The notes below the pieces were generated by a model. The model was not told where the DNA came from. It ran no database searches and worked only from the letters and a program-made list of their open reading frames with translations. The position numbers and the translations under genes were made by a program. From contig NC_135551.1 in assembly GCF_964340395.1 (NCBI RefSeq), positions 17,523,503-17,587,502 of the forward strand: DNA of 64,000 nt, written 5' to 3'. Every line of letters starts with the position of its first letter. Positions within the stretch are counted from its first letter, which is position 1. This stretch comes from Glandiceps talaboti (taxonomy: Eukaryota > Hemichordata > Enteropneusta > Spengelidae). Below are positions 15,758-29,100 of the stretch, piece after piece.

Positions 15758-18472
15758 ACACCACCATCATCAGTAATACCATAGTTACCTACTCGAAACT
15801 ATCATCCTACGTAAATGCCTAAATATCCCCCCCCCCAAAAAAAAACCCACAACCCCCCCCCCAAAACAAAAAAAACACAAAAAAAACAAACAAAAAAACC
15901 CCCAGATGATACATACCTGTACATGAAGCACGGTTTACATGTAACAGAAAGCCATCGTTACAAGAACATTGGTGGCTACCTGCTGTGTTTCTACAAACTT
16001 GCTGACATCCTCCATTGTTAGTCCAACATTCGTTAATATCTGGAATTTAAAAAAAAAATAGAACGATGAAGGCTTTACAGTAGGTAAAATATACCAAACC
16101 AGGGCCGGCCAAAATAACATTCGTGTCCTATATGAAGTCTCTCATAGACTTATTCTCGCAAGCCAGACCCCATATTATAACATCGTGTTTTCAGCCCTAA
16201 CCAGGCGGGCTTCTCTTGAAGTGGTATTTGATGGGGTAGTACGATATATCTTACAAACTGACCTGTACACGTTTTCTGGTCCGTTTCTAGAGTATAACCT
16301 TGATTACAGGAGCACGTAAAACTACCAGGTGTATTAGTACACACTTGATCACAATCACCATTATTGTTACCGCATTCATTGTTATCTGAGAGCAAGGATG
16401 TGAACAGAAAATTCCAGTCAGTTTAACAAAATAATTAATTTAAAGCTGCATTAGTTGCGCGCAACTCAACATTTTTTTTGAAAATGTTTTGTTTAAGATA
16501 CAATTTATTACGCATGTACAATGTCTATAATGTTAACAATTTTCAGAGAATATTCTGTGGTTGTCTGATCGAAAAACCACATTACACTTACACTAGTGCA
16601 GTTTTAACAAGGCGAGTTTCAAAACCAAGCTTTTGCCTATGAATATAATGTGTTTTGATATGTATTTGGCCAATTTTCAATGAATATATCTTTGGTGGCA
16701 AAAAATCCCAGTTACAGCTAGAGTACAGATTTAATGTCTGTACTTCATCGAAGTAAAATAAACGTGAAGTATATCCGATATTTCGGAGACGGCGAGAAAA
16801 TAAACTTTAATAAACCTTACAACAATAACTTGAAAGGGAGAATTATTGTGCTGTTTTACTGTATGTTCGGTTAATTTGTTAAGTATTCTTACCACTACAT
16901 GTCCTGCCATCATCGCTGAGTGTAAAACCAGTTCTGCATTGACACTGAAAGCTGCCGACAGTGTTCAAACATGTGTGACTACAATCTCCGTTGCTATCGT
17001 CACACTCATTGACATCTATTAACAAAAAACGAAAAAAAAACTTTAATATACCACACAACTGTGGGGGCGCATGCAACAATGCATAGAAACATTGGGATTG
17101 AGCCGATATGACACCAAATTAAATGTACATACACCCATACACATATACACATACATACATACACATACATACACCGCGACACATACATACATACATACAT
17201 ACATACATACATACATACATGCATGCATGCATGCATGCACGCATACACGCACGCACGCACGCACGCACGCACACACACATACATACATACATACATACAT
17301 ACATACATACATACATACATACATACATACATCATCCATCCATCCACACACGCACACACACACACATACATACACACACACACAGGTAACAGAAACACGC
17401 ACACAACATCACATATGCATATATAAAATTCACGATGAAATTTTGTTCATGGAATACATAATAATAATATGTATGTTCATCACGGAATCACTATGATTCA
17501 TACACAAGACGTTAGTTCTCTTCTTCCACTTTTGTAGAATGACAAATGATTTGTTCGAAACATGTCTACTTCTCAATCAAAAGTGGAAGAAGAGAACTTT
17601 TTGTGTATGAATGGAATACATCGTTCAAATAATACTAAATGATGCTTAGCTCCTTACCTGTACAACTTTTACCATTAGCAGCTAGTGTGTAACCAACATG
17701 ACATGAACAGTGATGGCTACCATCTGTATTCACACAGATTTGTTCACAGCCACCTTTATTGCTACCACATTCGTTGTTATCTGTTATAGGGGAGACACAT
17801 ATTAATTCATTTGAAGATCACATGAATATACATTTGTAAATCAACTTGAACGTAGAAGCAACATCCGAACCAGGATTGTCCTAAAGACGTGGAATGTTAT
17901 CAATACTTTGAAACGATGAATATGACAACAAATATTGTACATTGTGTAACATGTAACCTGACAGATTCGTCGTAGGTGACGCTCTTCTTAACCATTGAAA
18001 ATGAGTCTTGGTAAAAGTACACATTAAATTTTAGTAAATTTTAGACATGGTTAGAATAAAATAGGGATAGCTATTCATTTATCATCAAAACTAACCATGG
18101 CAAAAACAGATGAAAGTGGCCCTCTTTTTTGCGTGTGAACCACCACCACCCACCACCACCACCACCTCCATCACCAAGACTACAGCTATTAATTAAAACG
18201 AATAACGTTTGCTGCAATATCTTACCTACGCACTCTTTGCCATCGCTTGCCAACGTGAACCCCGACCTGCACTGGCAATGAAATCCACCAGGAGTGTTCC
18301 TACATATCTGACTGCAGCCACCATTGTTATTACTACATTCATTGTTATCTGAAAAAGAATATTTACTATTTTCAATTCTATGTTATTAATGGATACACTT
18401 TATGTACGTTTGTATAGTAACATGTCCTTTTCGCCTTTGTAACCCTTCTCTTATTTCGTCTGCCTGCCTGAC

Positions 18473-18533
<61 letters not shown>

Positions 18534-19634
18534 GCCTGACTGTCTGTCTGTCTGTCTGTCTGTCTATCTGTCTGTCTGTTCGCCCGTCTTCCCCTTCGAT
18601 AATGTGTGTATAGCCCGACGCCACTGCCATAACAATCGTCCTTTTCGTAGAGGATGCAGTCAGGTCTCATTCGCTTTAACTACGCATGTACATATACGTA
18701 CCAGTACATGTTATTCCATTCCCAGAGAGTGAATATCCAGCATTACAGGAGCATTGATAGCCACCAACTGTGTTTGTACACGAGTGTTGACATCCACCGT
18801 TGTTATTCCTACATTCATCAATATCTATATAATACGAAGACATAACACAGCATAAGTACAGATAATGTAAGATGTCGTCTTGTGTATTCTGTAAATCTGT
18901 GTATTCTCTAAATAACGATTCCTTTAACACTTCGCCGACTTCACTAAATTTTCAATATTGATGAGAATGATAATGAAGCTTCTTTATTGCATGCATATCA
19001 GTGCTGGTCACGCAAGAAGTCCATGATGAGAATTCCAGAGAAAACCTAAATTGTTTGTTATCATGAAACTGAGCAATACTCTTTTTGTTTACAACGAGGT
19101 AATAAGTTCAATCTGATTAACCACGGGCAATCGATCGACAACCCAACGTTTTGCAATAACGTTGAGCAAGCAGGTAGTAAATGATGGCACGGTCCAAGCC
19201 CTTGTACTACAGTGCGCCCTCATCGGTAATTTATGACTACCTGCTCGAATTATAATTAAACTCTGAAATAAGTGTAAGATATGGAAGTAACAAATATAAA
19301 GTGAGTAAAGTGATTAATAAACTCAATTATTTACCGTCACATGTTTTGCCGTCTCTTCCTAAAGTAAACCCTCCTCGGCATTGACAGAGATAATTTCCAA
19401 CAGAATTCACACATGTTTGACTACATCCTCCATTGTTGGTAGTACACTCGTTGGTATCTACATTTTTGGAACAACAACGGAAATGACAAAATTCTTTAAA
19501 TTCGTAAGATAAAGGCTTGACAGCAGAAATGACACAAGAAATTGAACCATGAAAAAGTGTGGATATGGACAATGGAAACGTGGTTCTGATTACGCTCAAT
19601 TTTAGTATAGGTGGGGTAGATAGATTATAGATAG

Positions 19635-19710
<76 letters not shown>

Positions 19711-22700
19711 ACTCGGTGAGTATCAATCTGCTAAGACAGTGCTTTATACCGCAGTGGCAGAGCGTAATAGTTTTGCTATATAGTTTTATATATATATATA
19801 TATTAGTAATGTTTTCCGTTGTTTCCCATAGTATCTCTGTGTTATTGGTTGCTTCTCATCAGATGTACAGCCATTACAGATTGGAAGTACAGTTTTATAT
19901 TGCCTTTTTAAGTTGATGTCAGTTTCCGCATCCACTATTTCTTGCGAGACTTCGCAATATTCGCCATGATAATTCTTTTTCGAATGCGTAAAAAAAGTTG
20001 AGGGTAGGCAGTGAAAATTAGGTGGGGTCGGGTAACCGGAACCAAAATTGATTTTAGGCCTAATAAAATAGTTATTGGTTTTTTACCCTTTGAAATTACC
20101 CTAACTTACCATCACATGACCTTCCATCTCTTCCTAACGTAAAGCCATTGTCACAACGACACTGAAAGCCGCCCTCTGTGTTGACACAATTTTGACTACA
20201 ACCACCGTTATTTGTACTACATTCATTGATATCTGAAAGGAAAAGAAAATGCTATGTAATATATTTATCATTAATTGCAAGAGTTGAAATGTAGCGAAGA
20301 ATGATTTGTAAAGCAACTTGTGCCTGACAAAAATGCCAATAAACCTGTCGACTGTCGAGGTATAACCATACTAACAAATGATTGTAATTAGGACATCACG
20401 CAAATTTGATCATAGTCTTGTAGTAGTAAGACCTTGGATCTACATTTTATGAGTTGACGACGAAAGCTGATCAAAGGTAATGAGTATTTCTGTGAAGTTC
20501 TGTCCAGTCCCTCGGGCTAGCGCCCTCAGTTAAGACATTCGGTCACTTTTAGAGTAAGCAGAAAAGCACGGGGGAGGGGGGTCCGGCAGCTAAGCTAACT
20601 TTATTGATTGATAAACATCAAACTTTAAACTTTTTAGCGAGGCTATTCTCTTATTTTGTCCTGAAGGAAATACTACCTTGTTTCGCTAAGTAACACAGAA
20701 TGAATGTTGCAGATGTTATTTAAAAAACGAACATCTCATTAAACTTGTTTATCATTGAGAACCCAACGCACAGTTGTATTCAAACACATCTATGAGTTGA
20801 CATATATCTAAACTGCAAGTCTATCAAGTGCACCGCACATTTCTACATTAAACGTCAGTAATGATATCAAAATTTCCCTCCCCTCTCTCTCTACTTACCA
20901 TTGCATGTCTTTCCATTGCTGTGTAACGTATAGCCAGATCTACAGCGACATTCAAAACTGCCTCCTGTGTTAACACAAGTTTGACTACAGCCACCATTAT
21001 TACTACTGCACTCGTTGATGTCTGGTTTAAATAAATGAATACGTTTAGTAAAGCACCAATTCAAAGAAGGCAAGTGTGGAACATAGATCAAGAACTTTAT
21101 CGATGTTCACTTTGAACAATGTATATAATGAAGACCAAATATAGAAAGGTGACAAATATAGTGCATGCAGACATCACATCACGATTCATTTCAATAATAT
21201 TATCAACGCAATCACAGATTATATACTTATTTGTTTCGTTCCAGGGCATGCAGATCCCAATCGCATCAAAAACAATTTAAGAAAAAAGATAGTTCAATAG
21301 TTTCCCCTCACTCTTCTTAGGTTTATTTACTTACCATTGCACGTCTTTCCATTGCTGTGTAACGAATAGCCAGATCTACAACGACACTCAAAACTGCCGG
21401 CTGTGTTTACACAAGTTTGACTACAGCCACCATTATTACCACTGCACTCGTTGATGTCTGGTAACATAAATGAACAATTAAATGAACGATTGATAAGCTT
21501 ATTAAAATAAAGTCATCGGAGAAGGCATGAATGACAGATTAGGAACTCTAGTTAAGTATATTACATTTTATGTACACATTCACTGCACCGGACCAAATGT
21601 AAAATGTTCGTAAACATAGGCCAGGTCTCTATTTCACTTCAATGATGAACAAAATGACACGTTCGAATTCCCTTCTAATTATGTATTATAATGTATGTAG
21701 CTTCCAATCGCATCAAAACACAACACAACACAACACAACACAACACAACACAAAACAACACAACACAACACAACACAACACAACACAACACAGGGAAAGA
21801 AAAACAAAAATATGTTGTTTTTTCTTCGATATTTGCTCCTCTCACGCTACTTACCGCTGCATGTCTTTCCATTGCTGTGTAACGTATAGCCAGATCTACA
21901 ACGACATTGAAAACTGCCTCCTGTGTTAACACAAGTTTGACTACAGCCACCATTATTACTACTGCACTCGTTGATGTCTGGTAAAAGAAGTAAATTATAA
22001 GTTTACTAAGTTAACGAAGAGGGCGCATGTGAAATTAAACAAACGGGAACGCTGGTAATTATATAGGCCTGTATACATCTATATGCATGATATGATATTG
22101 TACATAGTAAAGATCAAACTAATACAGACGTATATAGTGTAGACATCACGTTCACCTAAATGATGTAACCAACTAAAGGACATACTCTACACGTGATAAT
22201 CCATGCAGATTCCCACTACATCAACAGATCAAACAAAGTGGGGAAAAATAACGAATGTAAGCTTATGGTTACTCGTTCCTCGTTCTACTTACCATTGCAC
22301 GTCATTCCATTTCTGTGTAACGTATAACCAGACCTACAACGACACTGAAAACCGCCTCCTGTGTTGACACAAGTTTGGCTACAGCCACCGTTGTTATTAC
22401 TGCATTCATTGATGTCTGGTAAAAGAGATGTATGGCACAAAAAATAAGTCAACGAGGGTGGTGGATGGGGGGAGGTTTACAGATAATCATATGAATGTTT
22501 TATATGTTCACATTGATAGAACATTACGTATAGCTACTATGGCTATCCTGTGTCATAGTATTACCAAAGAAATGACTTATTTCATATTATTTGGGATAAT
22601 CCTATTAGTCTTTTAATTCATGATAGTGCATGCAGTCATCGCATAAGTAGTCTAAATACGTTTGGGGGAGTTCTCTCAATTACAAAGCGTGTCGGAACAA

Positions 22701-22926
22701 CGTGGCTAGTACTTAATACTTCTAATTCTATTACAGCTATGGACATCCAAATGTGTGAATTCCTTTGTGTAACTAGTCAGACTACACTGAAGGTATATGG
22801 GAGATTTCATTCAGTAAATGACAGTATTCAACGCAAGTTTGACTACAGCCACCGTTATTACCACTACACACGTTTCGATCTTATAACTCTTCCTTTAATG
22901 TCCACCATTTCGTCTAACTGCCTTAC

Positions 22927-22979
<53 letters not shown>

Positions 22980-23108
22980 GCCTGCCTGCCTGCCTGTCGG
23001 TCGGTCGGTCGGTCGGTCAGTCGGTCATTCATTCAGTCAGTCAGTCAGTCAGTCAGTCAGTCAGTCAGTCAGTCAGTCAGTCCCGTCAGTCAGTCAGTCA
23101 GTCAGTCA

Positions 23109-23186
<78 letters not shown>

Positions 23187-26100
23187 GTTGCCCCCCATCC
23201 ACTCGCCCATCGCTAGCTCTCATTTCGATAATGCGTGTATACCCTGAAGTCACTGCCATAACAATCGTCCTTTCTGTACCGGATGCAGTCAGGTCTCATT
23301 CGCTTTAACTATACATGTACATATACGTACCAGTACATGTTCTTCCATTCCCAGAGAGTGAATATCCAGCATTACAGGAGCATTGATAGCCACCAACTGT
23401 GTTTGTACACGAGTGTTGACATCCACCGTTGTTATTCCTACATTCATCAATATCTAATATCAAGACATAAAGACAACATAAGTACAGATAATGTAAGATG
23501 TCGTCTGGTGTATTTTGTTTGCTACTTTTAATACATACCTCTAAATGATAATCTTTCTAACAGTTCACTAAATTGTCGGTGTTAATAATAACAATTATAA
23601 TTTTATTTATACTTGACAGTTCTTTTAATTCATGACTGCAAGTCAGTTGTGGTCTCGCAAGAAGTCCACTGCATGAGGGCTACCCCACTGTCAATGGAAG
23701 AGAAAACCATTCTGAGAATGCTCCAGAAAATCTACATTGTTCGTTATCGTGAAACTGGATAGTGCTCTTTTTATTTACAACAGCGAGGTAAGTTCAATCT
23801 GAATAACCGCATGGACAATCGACAACCCACAATTTTGCATTAACTTTGAGCGAGCAGATATAACTTATTAATGTTATTGTTGTTCAAGCCCTTGTACAAT
23901 GTGCCCTGATCGGTTGAACTAACTGATCGAATAATACAAACTAAAATAAAATATTACAGGCTAATAAATGAAATACACATTGAATCAAGTGATTAAAAAA
24001 CTCAATTATTTACCGTCACATGTTTTGCCGTCTCTTCCTAGAGTAAACCCTCCTCGGCATTGACAGAGATAATTTCCAACTGAATTGACACAGGTCTGAC
24101 TACATCCTCCGTTATTGGTAGTACATTCGTTGATATCTGTAACGGAAATGACGTAAGAAAAATCACCGGAAAATGTAGATAGCGGAAACGAAAACTACAC
24201 GGGTAGACATTCATATTACGCGTTAGAAGGAACAGGTAACATGAAGTAAGTAGACTTAATAATTTTGTTAATAGTTTCAATAACCAACTGCATTCAATAT
24301 GGGTGATAACTGTAGATATTGCATATGATTACTATGTAAAAAGTTGACAATGGCGATCAAACATTAGCAGTGCAGTTTGAAGACATGTCTATTCTGATGC
24401 GTAAACAACTAACTATTTTGTCTTCAATGAAACTATATAAAAACAATTATACTGAATGTTCATACAATAAAATAATTCTAATAAAAAACTTTATTGGTTG
24501 TACACTTTTTTGTTACTCTACTACAACTTACCATCACATGACCTTCCATCTCTTCCTAAGGTAAAGCCATTGTTACAACGACATTGAAAGCCGCCCTCTG
24601 TGTTGACACAATTTTGACTACAACCACCGTTATTTGTACTACATTCGTTGATATCTGACGGAAGAGGAAATAGAAAATGTATTTATCATTATTATTTATT
24701 ATGATTTGCAAGCGTTGAAACGTTAATGTAGCCATTAGTGATTTGTAAAGTAACTGGGATTGACAAAAAAGCAAACAAGCTTACGTCTGTTTTGCAAATG
24801 ATTGTAAATTAGACTCGCAGCAAACCTTAATCTAATCTCTTTTTTTGTTCTGAAGAAAACACTAACTTGTTTCCTGGAAATAACACCATAATTAGATGTT
24901 ATTCTCCAATATTTTTCCTCGTTCAGCCAAGGAAAATACGAGTGACCTAAGACATGTCACTACCCGTCTAGCAACTCGGAGTGACAACACTTAGGTTACT
25001 CGTATTTTCCGGCTAAATGAAGACAAATACTGGAGAATAACATAATTAAACCAGCGCCAGTAATATCAAAGAAAAACCAGGGAAAGTAATGCTAATTTTG
25101 AACATTTTGACTCATATTTCGAACACAGCAGAACCAGTGACGTAGACACGCGTTGTCGTCACATACAGGGGTGTTGTTCGTGACGTAGAACGACCAGAGT
25201 ATAATATGTGCCATATTTTTTGTTCAACTTGGCTCGTGCATGGTATAAATACGTATTGCAGATCTTACAACATTTCAAAAGTCCCATTAAATTTGAACCT
25301 AATGCACAGTAGTTTTAATACGTGTCGTAATATTTCAACCTATACTCTAAGCTTTAATTTACTATTTTTTTGAGACTTAGAATATATTTTTTGTGTGAAA
25401 TGATATCATTGACTATATTGGCACTCATCAAATTTACGGTCAGAAGTCTAACAAATGCACAGACATCTACACCAAAAGTCAATTTCAAAAATTTGGTCCC
25501 TCACTGTTCTCTACTTACCATTGCACGTCTTTCCATTGCTGTGCAAGGTATAGCCAGATCTACAACGACATTGAAAACTGCCTCCTGTGTTAACACAAGT
25601 TTGACTACAGCCACCATTATTACTACTGCACTCGTTGATGTCTGGTAAAAGAAGTGAACGATAAGTTTACTGAGTTAAAGAAGACGGCTCATGTGAAACA
25701 TGGCGAATGCTGATAATTATGCAGGCCTGTATATGCATGATATGATATTGTACGTAGTAAAGATCAGATATATAGGCGTATATCGTGTACAGACCACACG
25801 TACGTTCACTTATTAAATAAAATGATGTAAGAAACTAAAGAACATATTCTATATTTAATTATTCGAGATAATGCATGCAGATTTTCATCACTTCAACAAA
25901 TCAAACAACGTGGGGAAAAAGAACGAATTATATCATGGTTTATCATTGCGTGATCAAGGTCCGAAGTAGACGGATCGAAACGAGTCACATTCGTTTCCAA
26001 TTTACCATTCCAAAGTTAATAATACTATATTGTACTGTCCTTATGGTTTCTCCTTCGATATTTGCTCCTCTCACTCTACTTACCATTGCACGTCTTTCCA

Positions 26101-29100
26101 TTGCTGTGTAACGTATAGCCAGATCTACAACGACACTGAAAACTGCCGGCAGTGTTAACACAAGTTTGACTACAGCCACCATTATTACTACTGCACTCGT
26201 TGATATCTGGTAAAATAAAAGGGTGACAATTAAGTTTACTAAGTTAACGAAGAGGGCGCATGTGAATTATAGGGAACGCTGGTGATTATATAGGCCTGTA
26301 TACATGTATATATATTGATATGATATTGTACGTAGTAAAGATCAAAAGGTAGAGGCGTATAGTATGGACATCACGTGATCACCTAGTAAATGATGTAACC
26401 AACATCAACAAATCGAACAGTGTACGGAAAAAAAGAAGGAATGTGTAAGCTTATGGTTTCTCGTTCAATGCCCCCCCCCCTCCGCTTTCTACTTACCATT
26501 GCACGTCTTTCCATTGCTGTGTAACGTATAGCCAGATCTACAACGACACTGAAAACTGCCTACAGTGTTAACACAAGTTTGACTACAGCCACCATTATTA
26601 CTACTGCACTCGTTGATGTCTGCAAAAAGGATAATAAATCGTCATTAGAAAGTTAGCATGATATTTAAAAACAAAATATACAGTAATATTACAGTGCTGG
26701 TGATGAATAGGGCCTACTCAGCTGCGCCTGGGATAGGGGATACAAACTTAGTCTCTTGTTCGTACCAAAATGTAAAAAAAAATAAAACCCTTGTTTGAAA
26801 AAATCTTGTCCTCTCTGGGAGCAATCGATTGTAATACATCCCCAAAATAACAAAAGTTTAAATATTAAAGCGTACACAAAATAATTTGATAATAGTAATT
26901 TATGGCAGAATACTAATCGGTAATAATCAATATGGACTCAATTTGATAATATCTAAATTTATTACATATTCACATTATTTTGTCATATTTGGTTGGGCAA
27001 ATGTTGGTGATTAATTCAAAATATACATATTTATTATTTTTGAATTTGAATTTAAAACATTTTCGATTATGATCTGTAATTTAAAAAAAAAATAGATTGA
27101 CTACAGCCATGGTTATTACTACTTCACTCGTTGATATCTGCAAAGAGGAGTACTACATAATCTGGCTATCTTACCGTTACACGATCTGCCATTTCCTGCT
27201 AGCGTAAAACCAGTCCTACAACCACACCGAAAACTGCCTGCACTATTGACACAAGTGTGTGCACAACCACCGTTGATAATACTACACTCGTTGTAGTCTA
27301 AAAGAGATGGAAAACCATGAAAAAAACTTCAAGCATGGATGGTGTTAATATCATACAAGAATACAAGATGAGGGAAGACTGTTTATTATGTATTTATTTA
27401 TTTATTTGTTTATTTATTTTTTTTGTACTGTCATCATTATTACCCAATACTAAAGGATTCTACACTAAGTCTACCAACTACATAATAAAAAAGAACACCT
27501 TATTTGACACAGTCAATTATGTACATGGGCTGTGCTGGAGATATTCCATGTTTACATCCATTTGCCGCCACCCCCACCCCACCCCAAGCTCCCCCACCGC
27601 TTAGGACTCTGACTCAGTCATGATTGCTTTACCATATTAATTGTCTCGAGTCTATACTAGTCATGTGGGTTTTTGGCTCTCGTCCCCCCCCCGCCCACCC
27701 TACCCTATATCGAGAGCCCCAAATCACCACATGACCGGATTCTAGTTTATCATAGTAAGTATATATGTTCTTAGTTTGCACATCGGAATTTATACTCATT
27801 CTCAGTTTAATAAAATCAAGGCAAATATTCAGGGCTCATCATGCAAAGTTTCTTAAATTGAGGTCAAAAGTTCATCAAATTTAAACCAGTTTAGGATCCA
27901 ATATGTCCATCTATTACTTTCTTAACTCTGTTTATCTAAAAGGTCGTTGACAACAAGATGGCGAACACCTCAATTGGGCTTGGGAGAAATTTGAAAAACT
28001 GTCATTTTCCTGAAAATTGATCCTCGAGACGTGTACTGCCATAAAAACAGCACATAGTAAGCAAATAGTAAGCTTAAATTTGTACAATACTCACCACTGC
28101 ATGATTTCCCATTTCCGTGCAAGATATAACCAGTTCGACATTTACATTCAAAGCTACCAGGTTTATTCAGGCAAGTGTGAGCACAACCGCCACGGTTAGA
28201 AGCACATTCGTTTATGTCTTGAATAAAATAACAAAACAACAAAATGGTAATTAGATTTATAAAAGTATGAGAATATATTGACGTCATATTGCATCATTTG
28301 AGTGGCATTTGAGTGATGACGTCACACCACGTAACATGAGTAGAAACATATGGGTTATATGGGACAGTGCAGTGACACCCAACAATGAAAGACATGGTGA
28401 GGATTACAGCTATCTTGACCTTGAGAACTTGACATCAATAACTGTGGGTGAAATGTATACATGTATTTATTTTAATGTATTATTTTGTCATGGTAAACTA
28501 CAAAGATCTTAATCTACCAACTGTATCTCTTAGTTTGTCGCAAGCTGTGCTATATGTACCTACTAGCAGCCAGACTGAGACAGGCTAAGGGATACATTTA
28601 GTAGAAGATCGTTGTAGTTTAGATGCTTAGGTGAGTAGGTTTTGAGATATTTGGCTGCTGATAATTACACAGTCAATACGACTGATAAAATGTATAGACG
28701 GAATGAGTTATTAGGCGTTCTTAACTTTGGGGGCGAGGTTTCCTAAATTACTCTACAATATGTGATTTCCCAAGGTTATGACTTCCGTGAGTTACAGAAA
28801 CCTGGATAACTACAACTTCCTTCTTCACCACCCACGTATGTCTAAAATTACGAGGAAAGGAAAGACGTAAACATGCGGAAGTAAATGTCACAATTCTTGT
28901 GCCATGGTGTAGTCTGTTTACGGCTCTGTGGAGATACATCGTGAAGCTGGTCGTACCTCCGTAGCCCTCGCATCACATATATATGATGACATGTGATGCG
29001 AGGGGTAGGGAGGTACTGCCAACTTAACGATGCATCTCAACAGCACCGTAAATAGCCTAGCCATAGTGATGATTCGCGTTAAAGCTGTTCATTTCGGAAA

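Noticed and set aside
7335-23187. Tandem arrays as possible CRISPR
   Set aside because: Units are 2-5 bp without spacers, in introns of an animal gene.
24886-25050. Palindrome as a rho-independent terminator
   Set aside because: Animal DNA, long imperfect arms and a second dispersed copy point to a mobile element.
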